From: Alviniconcha marisindica
Lineage: Eukaryota > Mollusca > Gastropoda > Provannidae
DNA: 64,000 nucleotides
Direction of reading: 5' to 3'
Assembly: GCA_018857735.1 (NCBI GenBank)
Contig: JABMCL010000602.1
Location: forward strand, 587,501-651,500
Shown piece after piece: positions 51,733 to 63,049 of this stretch (position 1 is the stretch's first letter; each line of letters opens with the position of its first letter). A program made the position numbers and the translations under genes. The notes below the pieces were generated by a model, which searched no databases, was not told the origin of the DNA, and saw only the letters and a program-made list of their open reading frames with translations.

Positions 51733-52611
51733 ATGATGGTTATAGAGGGTTTCTGGCTGACAATCATTCTCATGACTGTTGTAGAGGGTTCCAGAGTCAC
51801 AGTCATTTTAATGAGTTATAAAGGGTTCCAGGCTGACAGTTGTTTTACTGATGCTTATAGAGGGTTCTGGGCTGACAGTCATTTTACTGATTATAGATGG
51901 TTCTGGGCTGACAGTCATTTTAAAGATGATTATAGAGGGTTCTGGGCTGACAGTCATTTTAATGATGATTATAGAGGGTTCTGGGCTGACAGTCATTTTA
52001 AAGATGGTTATAGAGGGTTCTGGGCTGACAGTCATTTTAAAGATGGTTATAGAGGGTTCTGGGCTGACAATCATTTTAATGATGATTATAGAGGGTTCTG
52101 GGCTAACAGTCATTTTAAAGATGGTTATAGAGGGTTCTGGGCTGACAGTCATTTTAATGATGATTATAGAGGGTTCTGGGCTAACAGTCATTTTAAAGAT
52201 GGTTATAGAGGGTTCTGGGCTGACAGTCATTTTAATGATGATTATAGAGGGTTCTGGGCTGACAGTCATTTTAAAGATGGTTATAGAGGGTTCTGGGCTG
52301 ACAGTCATTTTAATGATTATAGAGGGTTCTGGGCTGACAGTCATTTTAAAGATGGTTATAGAGGGTTCTGGGCTGACAGTCATTTTAATGATGATTATAG
52401 AGGGTTCTGGGCTGACAGTCATTTTAATGATGATTATAGAGGGTTCTGGGCTGACAGTCATTTTAATGATGATTATAGAGGGTTCTGGGCTGACAGTCAT
52501 TTTAAAGATGGTTATAGAGGGTTCCAGGGTCACAATTGTTTTAATGACGGTTACAGAGGGTTCCAGGCTGACAATCATTTTAATGACATATACAGGGTTC
52601 CGGGCTGACAA
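51733..52611 (+). repeat. 39-bp minisatellite (about 22 copies), dimeric
   Basis: Unit GATTATAGAGGGTTCTGGGC+TGACAGTCATTTTAATGAT (39 bp = 13 codons). Units ending AAAGATG and AATGATG often alternate, giving a 78-bp dimer. Since the unit is a multiple of 3 without stops, three long frames stay open (291, 267 and 258 codons). Edge copies are the most diverged (CCAGGGTCAC, CCAGGCTGAC). Confidence 0.95.
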
Positions 52612-53279
52612 CCATTCAAGCTCTTAAGCAAATCAGAACGTAAACACTCTGTGCAACAACAAAAAACTGAAGGGTGGCTGCCATGTTTTCCAGACAGGCT
52701 GAACCATAGCAACAGAGTAAAAGATACGATGTGTTCCTTGACGATGACAATAATTAGCTGCTATAAAACGCTGCAAATTACAATCATTTGAATGCTGACT
52801 CAGACGGGATCGACTCTTATACCACAAGTCGACACAGACTCACATGGTGGTAACAGGCTGAAAGCTTGTGAGGCAAAGGCTCAGACCTTGGTGCCAAACC
52901 TTGCTATTGTTTGTTATCCAAAGTTTGAAACATCTCTTAAACAGTCTATGAGAAAAAGCCAAACTTTTCAGGGTCTGTAAAGGGTTTTTTTTCTTTTCCA
53001 AACTCCAAAACTTGTCCATTCCAAAACTGCAAAACTATTTCCCCAGACCCAAGTTACTGCTTGGTTACACAATTTGAATGCTGTAGTTTGTAGTTCAGTT
53101 CTTTCCTTTCTCTTTTTTTCTTCTTCTTTTCTTTTTAGCATTTCCTTTTTATCAACCATCCAAACTGTTTACCCGAACTTTCAAATTTTTTAAAAGACTA
53201 TGAACCCTTTTTTTCATGGTTGGGTGCACACCAGAATTATGTCCATTAACTGTGTAATACATGCCCGAGCCAAGAAAAG

Positions 53280-53500
53280 CAGAACTGGGAAACGGGGACA
53301 GCTCCGCAACAGAGTGACGGACTTGTGATCAAAAGGTTTCAAATCTGAGGCCCGGCACTATTACACTGGCTTGGGAAACTGCCTCACACCTGCTGCATGC
53401 AATTTAAAATGGCCAACTTTCTTCACGCAAAGCTGCACGACGAATGGAATAGAAATTCGTCTGGGTAAAACAGATGAATAAAATTGTACCACTGACTGAT
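53280..53500 (+). mobile_element. Decayed tRNA-headed SINE-like repeat
   Basis: ACAGCTCCGCAACAGAGTGA and GACTTGTGATCAAAAGGTTT resemble the A/B-box head of family B. The body (AACTGCCTCACACCTGCTGC, CTTCACGCAAAGCTGCACGA) differs. Confidence 0.5.
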
Positions 53501-55080
53501 TCTTGGTGCTCAGCATCCAGCCAATCACATGGCAGGACACCAGCCATCAAGTCAAAAGTCAAAGCAAGTCATTGCTCATGCTATGTGTCACTTTATCAAA
53601 CTCATGTTTGGTGAGGTTATGGAAAAAATGAAAGGCTATGAAAAAAATGAAGTTGAATGCACAACCCAAAGAACCAGAACACATATTTCCTGGCAATGGG
53701 AGAAATATGCAAAGCTTTGCTCTGACCTGTTTATTTCTGGCTTACAAGAGAGACCCTGTGATAGCTCTGGAATTTCATCAGAAGCTGGGAGCTTCATTTT
53801 TGTACCCTAGGTACCTCGTCATGGGATTATGTCACTGAAATGTGCATGCAAAATAGAAGCTTGTAACTAAGAAACCATTCTGCCTTTTCACAGAAAGAAA
53901 CATCTTGGAAAAATGTGAACATGCTACTATAATTATATATTCTGTAATAATACATGTTTATAGCTGAGATTAATCATGTACATCATTATATTGTACATCA
54001 ATCAATTTTGTCTTGTTCTCCACACAAGTTCAAAATGATTTTTCTTTAACAAAATCACAGGTAACAGCTGCCAATAAAAGACAGCTGCATATTTTACATG
54101 ATAATAATCAGTTAAGTCAGTTTAACAAAGATACAATTTAAAGCACCTTCTAACTGATGCCTCATGATGAAAGGGTATGCGGACAAGCAGCTATTGGATT
54201 ATACTGTCCTGTGGACCAACCACAGTGGGTTACCTCAGGACAAAGGTCTACACAAAGGAGAGGAATGTAGAAGCAGACAGAAACTGCCACTGAAGTATGC
54301 ACGAGGGTGCATGTAGGCTTGCCAGAAGATGGAAATCCACACAACTCAGTCTGGCAACTAAGTCTGGCACTAGGTTAAAAAAAAAAATTCTCCTAAAACC
54401 AGCTCGAGTGAGAGCAGCACAGGAACAGAGTGTGTTCTGAAGTATTAGCCTGCGTCATGGTAGCACAAGGCAAGTCTGCTCACAGGCTGCTGTTCCCAGC
54501 AGCTCTCATAGGGTGGCATTTGATTGGCCAGCCTTCTACTTCCTTTCAGCTCCAGCTGCACATCGTCTCCCTGTCCACTGACAGAACGGAGCACTGGAGG
54601 GGGGAAAGAACTTGCTAGCCAGCCGCCCCTCTCCCCTCCAAAAACGCGTGACACGAAAACACACTGTACAGAAACAGACTGTAGCCAGCCACCCATCATG
54701 TCCACCACTTGTCTAGAGACAAGACGGTCAGACCGCACATGCAAATGTGTGGATGTCAATTGCAATCACACACCTTCTTTTTTTCTTCTTCTTTTTTAAA
54801 GACAGTAGCTAGAGTTAACTAAGTTTGTTACTTGCGTGCATTGTGCATGCCATACCTTTCATTTCAATCTAGTTTTGGCCAGTTTCAAAGGCGTAACGTT
54901 TCAGAGGATGAACATTTCAGCACAAAAAGGGTGCAGTCACATGCCTTGCATGTTGCACATGCACTCGTGTCTACATCAGCAGCAATTCCAGTTCTTTTAA
55001 ATTCAATTCATAAATGGCAACTGGCTTGTATGTGACATTCTACTGAACACATGCAGCATAAAATAACCATCTTCATCAAA
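53501..55080. other. No recognised gene
   Basis: Short open frames on both strands (for example 53529-53810 +, 54445-54765 -) without recognisable domains or convincing splice sites. Confidence 0.45.
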
Positions 55081-55084
55081 TACT

Positions 55085-55640
55085 GAGAATCACTGAACAG
55101 CAAGCAAACGTTATCAGTTTCTCAGTAACAATATAGAGGGACATGCTTAAAACAACTCACCTCCTCATCAACAACAATTGAAAATCATTCAACAGCAAGT
55201 GTTGTCAGTTTTTCAGCAACAATACAGTGGAACCTGCTTAAAGGAATGCACCTCCTCATCAACAACAATTGAGAATCATTGAACAGCAAGTGTTGTCAGT
55301 TTCTCAGTAACAATACAATGTACCTGCTTAAAGGAACTAGCTTCCTTGTCAACAACAATTGAGAATCATTCAACAGCAAGTGTTGTCAGATTCTCAGTAA
55401 CAATACAATGGAACCTGCTTAATGGAACACACATCAATAACAACAATTGAGAATCATTCAACAGCAAGCAAGCATTATCGGTCTCTCTTTAAGAATGCAT
55501 CAGAACTTGCTCAAAGGAACTGCCTTCCTCATCAACAACAATTGAGAATCATTGAACAGCAAGTGTTAGCAGCCTCTAACAATACAGTGGACCCTGCTTA
55601 AAGGAACTAGCCTCCTCATAACAGGCCTTTCTCCAACAGT
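55085..55640 (+). repeat. About 88-bp degenerate tandem repeat, 6-7 copies
   Basis: Unit core is CAACAACAATTGAGAATCATT, shown here as CAACAACAATTGA plus GAATCATT(C/G)AACAGCAAG. It is followed by TGTTGTCAGTTTCTCAGTAAC and AATACA(G/A)TGGAACCTGCTTA. Non-coding. Confidence 0.9.
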
Positions 55641-56259
55641 TGGAAGAGATCTCAATGAAAACTTCAACTTAAGGATTTTGTTTAAAATACCCCTTTGATT
55701 TGATTTTCAGTCCAAAACTGATTGTCAGCAGTGAGCGCTAGGACTGGATGTCAAACACTGTTACAGGAGATAGCCGCCTCATATATGAATCGAAAATAAT
55801 TCCTCAAGTGCTTGAAACAGATCAAAAGAACATGAACTACAATTTTTGTTTAAATTGCAACTGAAAGTGCAGTTGATTTAATGCTGATTCTATAATAAAG
55901 TTTTCAGCATCACAGTCATTTTTCTCATGTGTTCCTTCCAATGCAGTTTTGCACTCTTTCCCACGTTTTAGTTTGATGTTGCCAAAGCATCACTGACGTT
56001 ATGGAAGTAGCTCTCAGTTCTGCATATAGGTCACAATAGAAATACATTACAGTTTTCATTTTAGTCATTTTTTTGGTCCTATTCTGTTCTTTGTTTCTAA
56101 AATTCTTTTTTGTTCATCTCTGTGGAGTTAACTTTTGATGTTTTTAGATTGAAGTGTAGAAGGAAAAAACAAGCAAGTAACTGATTGCGATGATGTATTG
56201 TTGCAGTTTTAAAAAATGGGTGAACTATTGTCTTAATCCAAGCTATTTTTAGCTCAATA

Positions 56260-56660
56260 TAACAGTTCAAGCGATGGACTTGTGATCAGGTCACAGGTTT
56301 GAGTCCTGGCAGGAGTGGTGGGCAAATTTTCTCCTCCTGGGTCAACTTTCAGTGCTGACTCTTACTATTTTTCTGTTAATGACCATTGACCAGTCAGTAG
56401 CTGTTCCACCCCCATGTTACCACTATATACATAAAAGATCCCCATCACTGTCCCAAAAGCAGGTGGCAGGTGGCAGCTAAGCACACATGCACCCTATGTA
56501 TGTGGCTTTAGATAAATTTGCAAACTGGTGCATGATTGTATGGTGTACGCAGAATATGCACCAAGAAGGCAACAGTTTTATATGGCACCAGCCATGTAAC
56601 AACCAAACAGCATTGTTAGTACACCGCTTCAGTGAATATCCAAAATCATGCTGTGTCAAG
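56260..56660 (+). mobile_element. tRNA-derived SINE (family B)
   Basis: Head partly decayed (GGACTTGTGATCAGGTCACA, GGTTTGAGTCCTGGCAGGAG). The body is well kept: TCAACTTTCAGTGCTGACTC, GCAGGTGGCAGGTGGCAGC, TGTATGGTGTACGCAGAA, TATGGCACCAGCCATG. Confidence 0.85.
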
Positions 56661-57372
56661 CTACAGTCACTCATTCAGAGTTGCATACAACTAGAGCGCT
56701 GTGATCTTGCTCAGAAACAGAGGATAGCACTATATATATAAAAAAGATCATTCAATATATAAACAATCACTCTTGAAAGTGTGTAAAAAATCCAGGGAGC
56801 ATTTCAAAATAAAATCCTTTCTTTGAAATTGTTATTTCAATCTCTTCTTCCTGCTGGACAAAACAGGTTTTGAAAAGTCTTTCTCTTAAGATCAATCCTA
56901 TTTGAGATCAAATTCTGCCCTAGACAAAAGTGATTCAAATATCACAATGATTGTGCGCTTTGTACATCTGTTCTTTACAGATGAAGTTCTTGGGAAGAAA
57001 TAATTGTGTGATTCCACCCAAGCCCAGACAGCCTGAAGTGAGGCTCCACTGTATTTTGAATGAGAGTGCAGTGACTCTTGAATCTTCACTGACAAATCCT
57101 ACTTACACAAAAGAACACTTAAAATAAAAAATCTAAACTCACAGGGTTACAAGACCACACCACACGTCTGCTTCACAATAAAAACAACAACAACAAAGCT
57201 GTAAGTAAAGAAAGATTAGCAAAATTAAAATTAAAAAAAGAGCGCTCAAAGTATGTCTTTTTTACTTTAAAGCACACTGGTGAGAATGATATGGGAAGTG
57301 CACTGTATGAGAATGCATTATCACAGGAAGAGAGGAGTTGCATGAATATTTTGCATATTATATATATATACA

Positions 57373-57374
<2 letters not shown>

Positions 57375-57438
<64 letters not shown>
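57375..57438. repeat. (CA)n microsatellite
   Basis: CA tract preceded by a short (TA)n at 57358-57370. Confidence 0.97.
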
Positions 57439-57439
<1 letters not shown>

Positions 57440-57441
<2 letters not shown>

Positions 57442-58110
57442 ACTTTATCTAAAACACAAAGCCAATAAAGCAACATGCCAAGGACAGTCTGCAGACATGA
57501 GCGCCAGTGAGATCTGGTCAGTTTCACAAAGTTGATCTGGTCATAGTTTTACAAAGTTGAGCGTGCTATTTATGATCAGCAGAATCTGGTCCAAGAAAAA
57601 AATATCTGCTCAGCATACTGATTGATCAGTGCCGCATTTTTCAATATGATAGAACATATCCGAGTCCAGCACCAATGATCAGACTTACCATAACATACAG
57701 ACATGAATGCAAGCTAACAAACAAGCTTTCCCAAGCTAACCAACAATGTCCCCCACCCACACCCACACTAAAAAGATAAAAACGAGTTCCTAGCCCTCCA
57801 CAAAAGGGTTTACACTTCAGCACAAACATCACACATATGTTCATCACAATATCAAACTCCTATCATGCAAAAATACACTTTCACTAATTCCCCGATGTGG
57901 GAAAATAAACACTAATTCCTTTCCAGTAAAACTTGGAACTGGAAGTAGAAATCAAAGCTTATTAGCTTTCACGTAATTTTTACCAAAAGCTGGTCACAGT
58001 AGTAGCATAATAACAACAACAACAAAAAATGAAAAAATATAGAATACAATGCAGGTCATAAGAGGGAGGCATAATACTATATACTGCCCAAACTTGTAGC
58101 ACAACCACAA
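57440..58110. other. No recognised gene
   Basis: Contains a short duplicated GATCTGGTCA(T/G)...ACAAAGTTGA motif at 57510-57560. Nothing else. Confidence 0.5.
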
Positions 58111-58124
58111 CTTGGTACATGTAG

Positions 58125-58480
58125 TTCTTCAATGGAAGCAGAACAAGAACAAAGAACAGAATAATATTTTCAACATGTTGCTGTGTAAACTTTCATTTAA
58201 CCAAATTTCTTGCGATGGAAGCAGAACAAGAACAAAGACCAACAGAATGATATTTCCAACAAGTTCTTATGCACACTTTCATTCAACCAAATTTCTTGCA
58301 ATGGAAGCAGACAAGAACAAAGATCAACAGAATGATATTTTCGACATGTTCCAATACACACTTTCATTTGACCAAATTTTTCATAATGGAAGTGGAACAA
58401 GGACACAGATCAGAAAAATAATATCTCCAACATGTCCACCTTATGTGTACTTTCATTCAACAGAATTTCTTGTAAACACC
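58125..58480 (+). repeat. About 88-bp tandem repeat, 4 copies
   Basis: ATGGAAGCAGAACAAGAACA, ATATTTTCAACATGTT and CTTTCATT(C/T)A(A/C)CCAAATTTC recur four times (from about 58130, 58215, 58300 and 58386). It opens a 126-codon frame that is repeat-derived. Confidence 0.85.
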
Positions 58481-58514
58481 ATGAAAGACTAAGCACCGTG
58501 GAGACTACACAATG

Positions 58515-59395
58515 CTGTATAGCCCCATAGCTCTATATTCCCACAGCTGTATAGCCCCATAGCTCTATATTCCCACAGCTGTATAGCCCCACAGCTCTAT
58601 ATTCCCACAGCTGTATAGTCCCATAGCTCTATATTCCCACAGCTGTATATAGCCCCATAGCTCTATATTCCCACAGCTGTATAGCCCCTTAGCTCTATAT
58701 TCCCACAGCTGTATAGCCCCATAGCTCTATATTCCCACAGCTGTATAGCCCCACAGCTCTATATTCCCACAGCTGTATAGCCCCATAGCTCTATATTCCC
58801 ACAGCTGTATAGCCCCATAGCTGTATAGCCCCATAGCTCTATATTCCCATAGCTGTATAGCCCCATAGCTCTATATTCCCACAGCTGTATAGTCCAACAG
58901 CTCTACATTCCCACAGCTGTATAGTCCAACAGCTCTACATTCACACTGCTGTATAGCCCCATAGCTCTATATTCCCACAGCTGTATAGCCCCATAGCTCT
59001 ATATTCCCACAGCTGTATAGCCCCACAGCTCTATATTCCCACAGCTGTAGAGTCCAACAGCTCTACAGTCACACAGCTGTATAGTCCAACATCTTTATGT
59101 TCCAACAGCTCTGTACTCCCCCAACTCTTTGTTCCCACAGTTTACACAACTGTCCCATATCCCACAGCCAAGCAGTTCCACTGCTCTGTTTCCACGGCTC
59201 CGAAGTCCCACAGCTCTGTGTTCCTGCAACTCTCAGTTCCAACAGCTCTCTGTTCCCATAGCTGCACAGTGTCACAGCTCTAAGTCCCAACAGTGCTTTG
59301 TTCCCACAGCTGTATAGCAATAGCCCCACACCTCTACGTGCTGGCAGCCATGCAACCCCATAGCTCCCTGTTCCTACAGCTGTATAGCCCCACAG
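58515..59395 (+). repeat. 32-bp minisatellite rich in AGCT palindromes
   Basis: Unit CCCCATAGCTCTATATTCCC+ACAGCTGTATAG (32 bp). About 17-18 well-kept copies to 59060, then a progressively decayed tail to 59395. Each unit carries AGCT twice, one inside the CAGCTG E-box palindrome. Confidence 0.95.
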
Positions 59396-59689
59396 CTCAT
59401 TACGTACCCACACACTGTGGGACTAGCTAAGGTTAGGGTTAGGAGGCTGTGTGAATCCAGAGTTGTGTGAACATAGACGAGAAGAGCTGTGTGAACACGG
59501 ACACGTCCTCAACATGTCAGAACAAAGCCCAAGTGCACCATAATGTGGCTTTGACCTGTAACCTGATCACAGACCTGTCAAGATGTCTCTCTTCCACGTC
59601 ATGTCAAACAAACAAACAAAACAAACAAACAAACAAAAGGAGTCCAACTAGTGCAGTGCGTGTGACATGCCTCCTTACAAAGCACTGAC

Positions 59690-60700
59690 AATGGAAGCGT
59701 GACACTAAAAGCTTGCTCTTTGCGTAATGGAAGTCACAGGTAAGAATGTTCCTAGCTTAGCTCAGTCCAGTGTGACACTGAAAGCTTACTCTTTGCGTAA
59801 TGGAAGTCACAGGTAAGAATGTTCCTAGCTTAGCTCAGTCCAGTGTGACACTGAAAGCTTGCTCTTTGCGTAATGGAAGTCACAGGTAAGAATGTTCCTA
59901 GCTTAGCTCAGTCCAGTGTGACACTGAAAGCTTACTCTTTGCGTAATGGAAGTCACAGGTAAGAATGTTCCTAGCTTAGCTCAGTCCAGTGTGACACTGA
60001 AAGCTTGCTCTTTGCGTAATGGAAGTCACAGGTAAGAATGTTCCTAGCTTAGCTCAGTCCAGTGTGACATGAAAGCTTGCTCTTTGCGTAATGGAAGTCA
60101 CAGGTAAGAATGTTCCTAGCTTAGCTCTGTCCAGTGTGACACTGAAAGCTTGCTCTCTGCGTACAGAAGGCACAGGTAAGAATCCCTAGCTTAGCTCAGT
60201 CCAGTGTGACACTGAAAGCTTGCTCTCTGCGTACAGAAGGCACAGGTAAGAATCCCTAGCTTAGCTCTGTCCAGTGTGACACTAAAAGCTTGCTCTCTGC
60301 GTACAGAAGGCACAGGTAAGAATCCCTAGCTTAGCTCAGTCCAGTGTGACACTGAAAGCTTGCTCTCTGCATACAGATGGCACAGGTAAGAATCCCTAGC
60401 TTAGCTCAGTCCAGTGTGACACTGAAAGCTTGCTCTCTGCGTACAGAAGGCACAGGTAAGAATCCCTAGCTTAGCTCTGTCCAGTGTGACACTGAAAGCT
60501 TGCTCTCTGCGTACAGAAGGCACAGGTAAGAATCCCTAGCTTAGCTCTGTCCAGTGTGACAATAAAAGCTTGCTCTCTGCGTACAGAAGGCACAGGTAAG
60601 AATCCCTAGCTTAACTCAGTCCAGTGTGACACTGAAAGCTTGCTCTCTGCGTACAGAAGGCACAGGTAAGAATCCCTAGCTTAGCTCTGTCCAGTACAGT
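59690..60700 (+). repeat. 70/73-bp minisatellite in two subtypes; every unit carries CAG|GTAAGA
   Basis: The first six units or so are 73 bp (…TTTGCGTAATGGAAGTCACA, GGTAAGAATGTTCC…). From about 60130 the units are 70 bp (…CTCTGCGTACAGAAGGCACA, GGTAAGAATCCC…). Both contain CACAGGTAAGAAT, a near-perfect 5' splice-site consensus on the + strand, about 14 copies in 1 kb. The block change between subtypes is sharp. Non-coding. Confidence 0.95.
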
Positions 60701-61430
60701 GCATGGTGCTGCGCAGCACTGACTGAAGGTGCAAAACAACAACAACAACAAAACTAGCTTTTTGTTTGAACACTCTTCACACACACGCTCAACGAGTACA
60801 AAATGAACAATACTTGAAAAACAGGACTGTTGTTGTTTTGGTCCAATGGGGCAGGTGTTGCAAGCACCAGCAGCAGGCAGAACAGCTGCAAGGTCATAAC
60901 CGCATGCAGGTGTTACGCTATGATGCCGTGCAAACCAGGTGATGGTGACTGTCAGGAGAAGGAGAACGGAGACTGTACAGGCATCGTGACGGGTCATGGA
61001 ACAGGTGGCAGGTCATTGTATCGGGCTTTCAGTGGCCTGACAGAACAGCAGGGTGGGTAACACGTACTGCAGGTGCTGAGACAGACGGCTGTGGAACAGG
61101 TGGAAGGCGGGTCAGTGCTGGCATTGCCGAGGGTTGTGGAGGAAGGTGGACACTACAGGACAAGATCACAGGTAGGTGCCTCGCTGGTTCTTGCTGATGG
61201 TCGTCCAGCCAGGGGGCATTGCGCGAGGCCCTCTCGGGCGTGGAGGTCGATCCGTGTAAACTGCACAGGTCAAAACAAAAAAGGAAAACAATGCGTGGGA
61301 ACAGGAAGGCTACTATTAAGTCAAAATAAAAGAAACCTTTTGCATGTCAAACCCAACCTCCACACATTTCTCTTTCCAAGATAATATACCCATCACGCTT
61401 TCCCCTCTGACACTGCTTCTATCCTCTTCC
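60701..61430. other. No recognised gene
   Basis: The + frame 61073-61384 and the minus frame 60611-60997 have no domain I can name. Confidence 0.45.
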
Positions 61431-61525
61431 TTAAAGGACAAGTCCAAGGTTAGGGGTGATTTCTGACACGATTTCCATTAAAGCTTGCTGAGAACAATGA
61501 TGTAGGTGAAACTGTGATCTGAGGG

Positions 61526-61981
61526 TTATAAATGCATGAAAAAAGGTATTTTCTGTCGTACAGAAAGCGTCGCCAGGACGCCCAAATAATGTGACCATAT
61601 GCCTACTACGTCACTCTGGGGAGTCGCTGCAAAATGGCCAACTCGAGCTCCGAAGACGAAACTGATACTTTGCCCAAGAGACCCACAAGGATACAGCCGT
61701 ATTAGTTTGAGCCTGTCAGGCAGGATTTTGAAAGAGTACCGGAACATCGTGTCAGCAAACCCCATGCGGTATTCCATGGAGTTTGCGAAATCTCACTCAC
61801 TGAAGTGCTCGCTACACAAATGGGCGTGATGCGGCGCAGCAAGAAAGTCAGCTCGTTTGAACTGTATAAATTTAATCCACTTTCGCCTCACTGCGGGTCG
61901 ATTGCGCGGGAGCTCGTGCATTGTTATACCTGGGGTCGTCTGCGAATTGTTACAGTTCGCGGCAACACAGTAGGCCGGCAT
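61526..61981 (-). pseudogene. THAP-type zinc-finger fragment, interrupted by a TGA
   Basis: Starts ATG at 61981: MPAYCVAANCNNSQTTPG. It has the THAP C2CH ligands: CVAANC (Cys-x4-Cys), then a ~40-residue spacer with HELPRNRPAVRRKWIKF, then CSEHF (Cys-x2-His). A TGA directly after HLCSEHFSE (about 61793) stops the frame. The same frame then continues DFANSMEYRMGFAD and remains open to 61526, although after GFAD it no longer resembles a THAP C-terminus. THAP domains bind DNA and are common in P-element- and Kolobok-like transposases. Either an in-frame stop or a lost splice site explains the break. Confidence 0.8.
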
Positions 61982-62030
61982 AGTTAACTTTTTTGTCGAC
62001 CACACGCATAGACAGTTTACTGAAGAATCT

Positions 62031-62074
62031 AAGATGGCAGCCGCACTGACTCCCCAGACTGACGTCACTTCCGG
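62031..62074 (-). promoter_or_regulatory. Compact promoter-like motifs of the THAP element: ETS/CRE and YY1
   Basis: On the minus strand, CCGGAAGTGACGTCA (62074-62060) fuses an ETS site to a CRE. AAGATGGCAGC (YY1-like; the plus-strand sequence at 62031-62041 reads this way) lies between it and the THAP ATG at 61981. No TATA box. Distances of 50-95 bp upstream of the ATG fit a TATA-less promoter. Function is inference. Confidence 0.5.
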
Positions 62075-62399
62075 GAAAGTCTACAGAAAATAAAATTGAT
62101 TAAAAACCCAATTAATTTTATTTATTTATTTTAATTTCATTAAATCTGAAACTAGTGACTCATTTGTCAATCATTTCGATGGTCATTTTGCAATACTTAA
62201 AAACCTTGGACTTTTCCTTTAAGCCCCTGTTCATAATCTTTTCAAGTTGGGGTTGTAACTAGTTCCAATTTGAGTTCACTGTTGATTTACATCCACAGAT
62301 CCACAGAGACGGTACAGACTGTTAATGTTAGAGACGGGGACCCCAGGACGGCCACCTCGACTTTCACACAACTCCTCAGCTCTGACGGTTGTAAATAAC

Positions 62400-62520
62400 T
62401 GCCCATTCTGTATTTGTGTGTGCTGGCATGTATGTGTGTGTGTGTGTGCATGTGGGTGCGTGCGTGCGTGCGTGCGTGCGTGCATGCGTGTGCGTGCGTG
62501 CGTGTGTCTGTGTCTGTGGG
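62400..62520. repeat. (TG)n/(CGTG)n compound microsatellite
   Basis: GTGTGT then GCGTGCGTGC repeats. Explains the Thr-His-Ala-Arg frame on the minus strand. Confidence 0.95.
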
Positions 62521-62559
62521 TGGGAGTGGGGACTAACACCAGCACCTCAACGCCCACAG

Positions 62560-63045
62560 AAACATCAAGAACAGTAACTGTCCATATTAATCAAGCTGAA
62601 AGCACGACAGAGGAAAGCACTCACAGACATGTTTTCCCTTTGCTCCGACCACAACCATAGGCTGGCTCTTCACACCTGAGCAAACCACAACACCAACAAA
62701 CACTGAATCAATCAATGAAAATTTATATATGGCACATAAAAAAACTTCCATGCAAAACCTTGTGTGTTCACTGGGGACAATATCTTAACAGTGTTCACTG
62801 GTGACAGTCTCTTTACAGTGAAAGTCCTAGTCAAAAGCAAACGCTGCATGGAATGCTAAGAAAAGCACATCTTTTATAGAATGCAGTACATATGGTTAAC
62901 TCATTCAGCCCTGCGTCGTATGTTAATTCATTAATTAATTGATCATTTTTATATAGTGTTATTGATGATCGCTTATATAGTGCTATTCTCTGCTCTCTTG
63001 AGCAGACTCACTGTACTTGCATGTGATTCTACATGAGTAACTAGC
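62560..63045. other. No recognised gene
   Basis: AT-rich. A short near-repeat GTGTTCACTGG(G/T)GACA occurs at 62764 and 62791. Nothing else seen. Confidence 0.5.
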
Positions 63046-63049
63046 TTTT

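Larger units (their letters stand above)
61431..62222 (-). mobile_element. 784-bp TTAA-flanked TIR element carrying a THAP-domain fragment (Kolobok/T2-like)
   Basis: The ends AGGACAAGTCCAAGGTT (61435 onward) and, inverted, AGGAAAAGTCCAAGGTT (ending 62218) form TIRs with one mismatch in 17. Each is flanked by TTAA (61431-61434, 62219-62222). A TTAA duplication with termini reading TTAAAGGA fits Kolobok/T2-type elements, and THAP domains occur in that superfamily. The only coding content is the minus-strand THAP frame at 61526-61981. No transposase catalytic region is present, so this is an internally deleted, non-autonomous element. Confidence 0.8.

Noticed and set aside
51733..52627. Large repeat proteins of 258-291 codons on the + strand and 267 on the minus strand
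   Set aside because: Three frames open at once over a 39-bp minisatellite. I report the array, not a gene.
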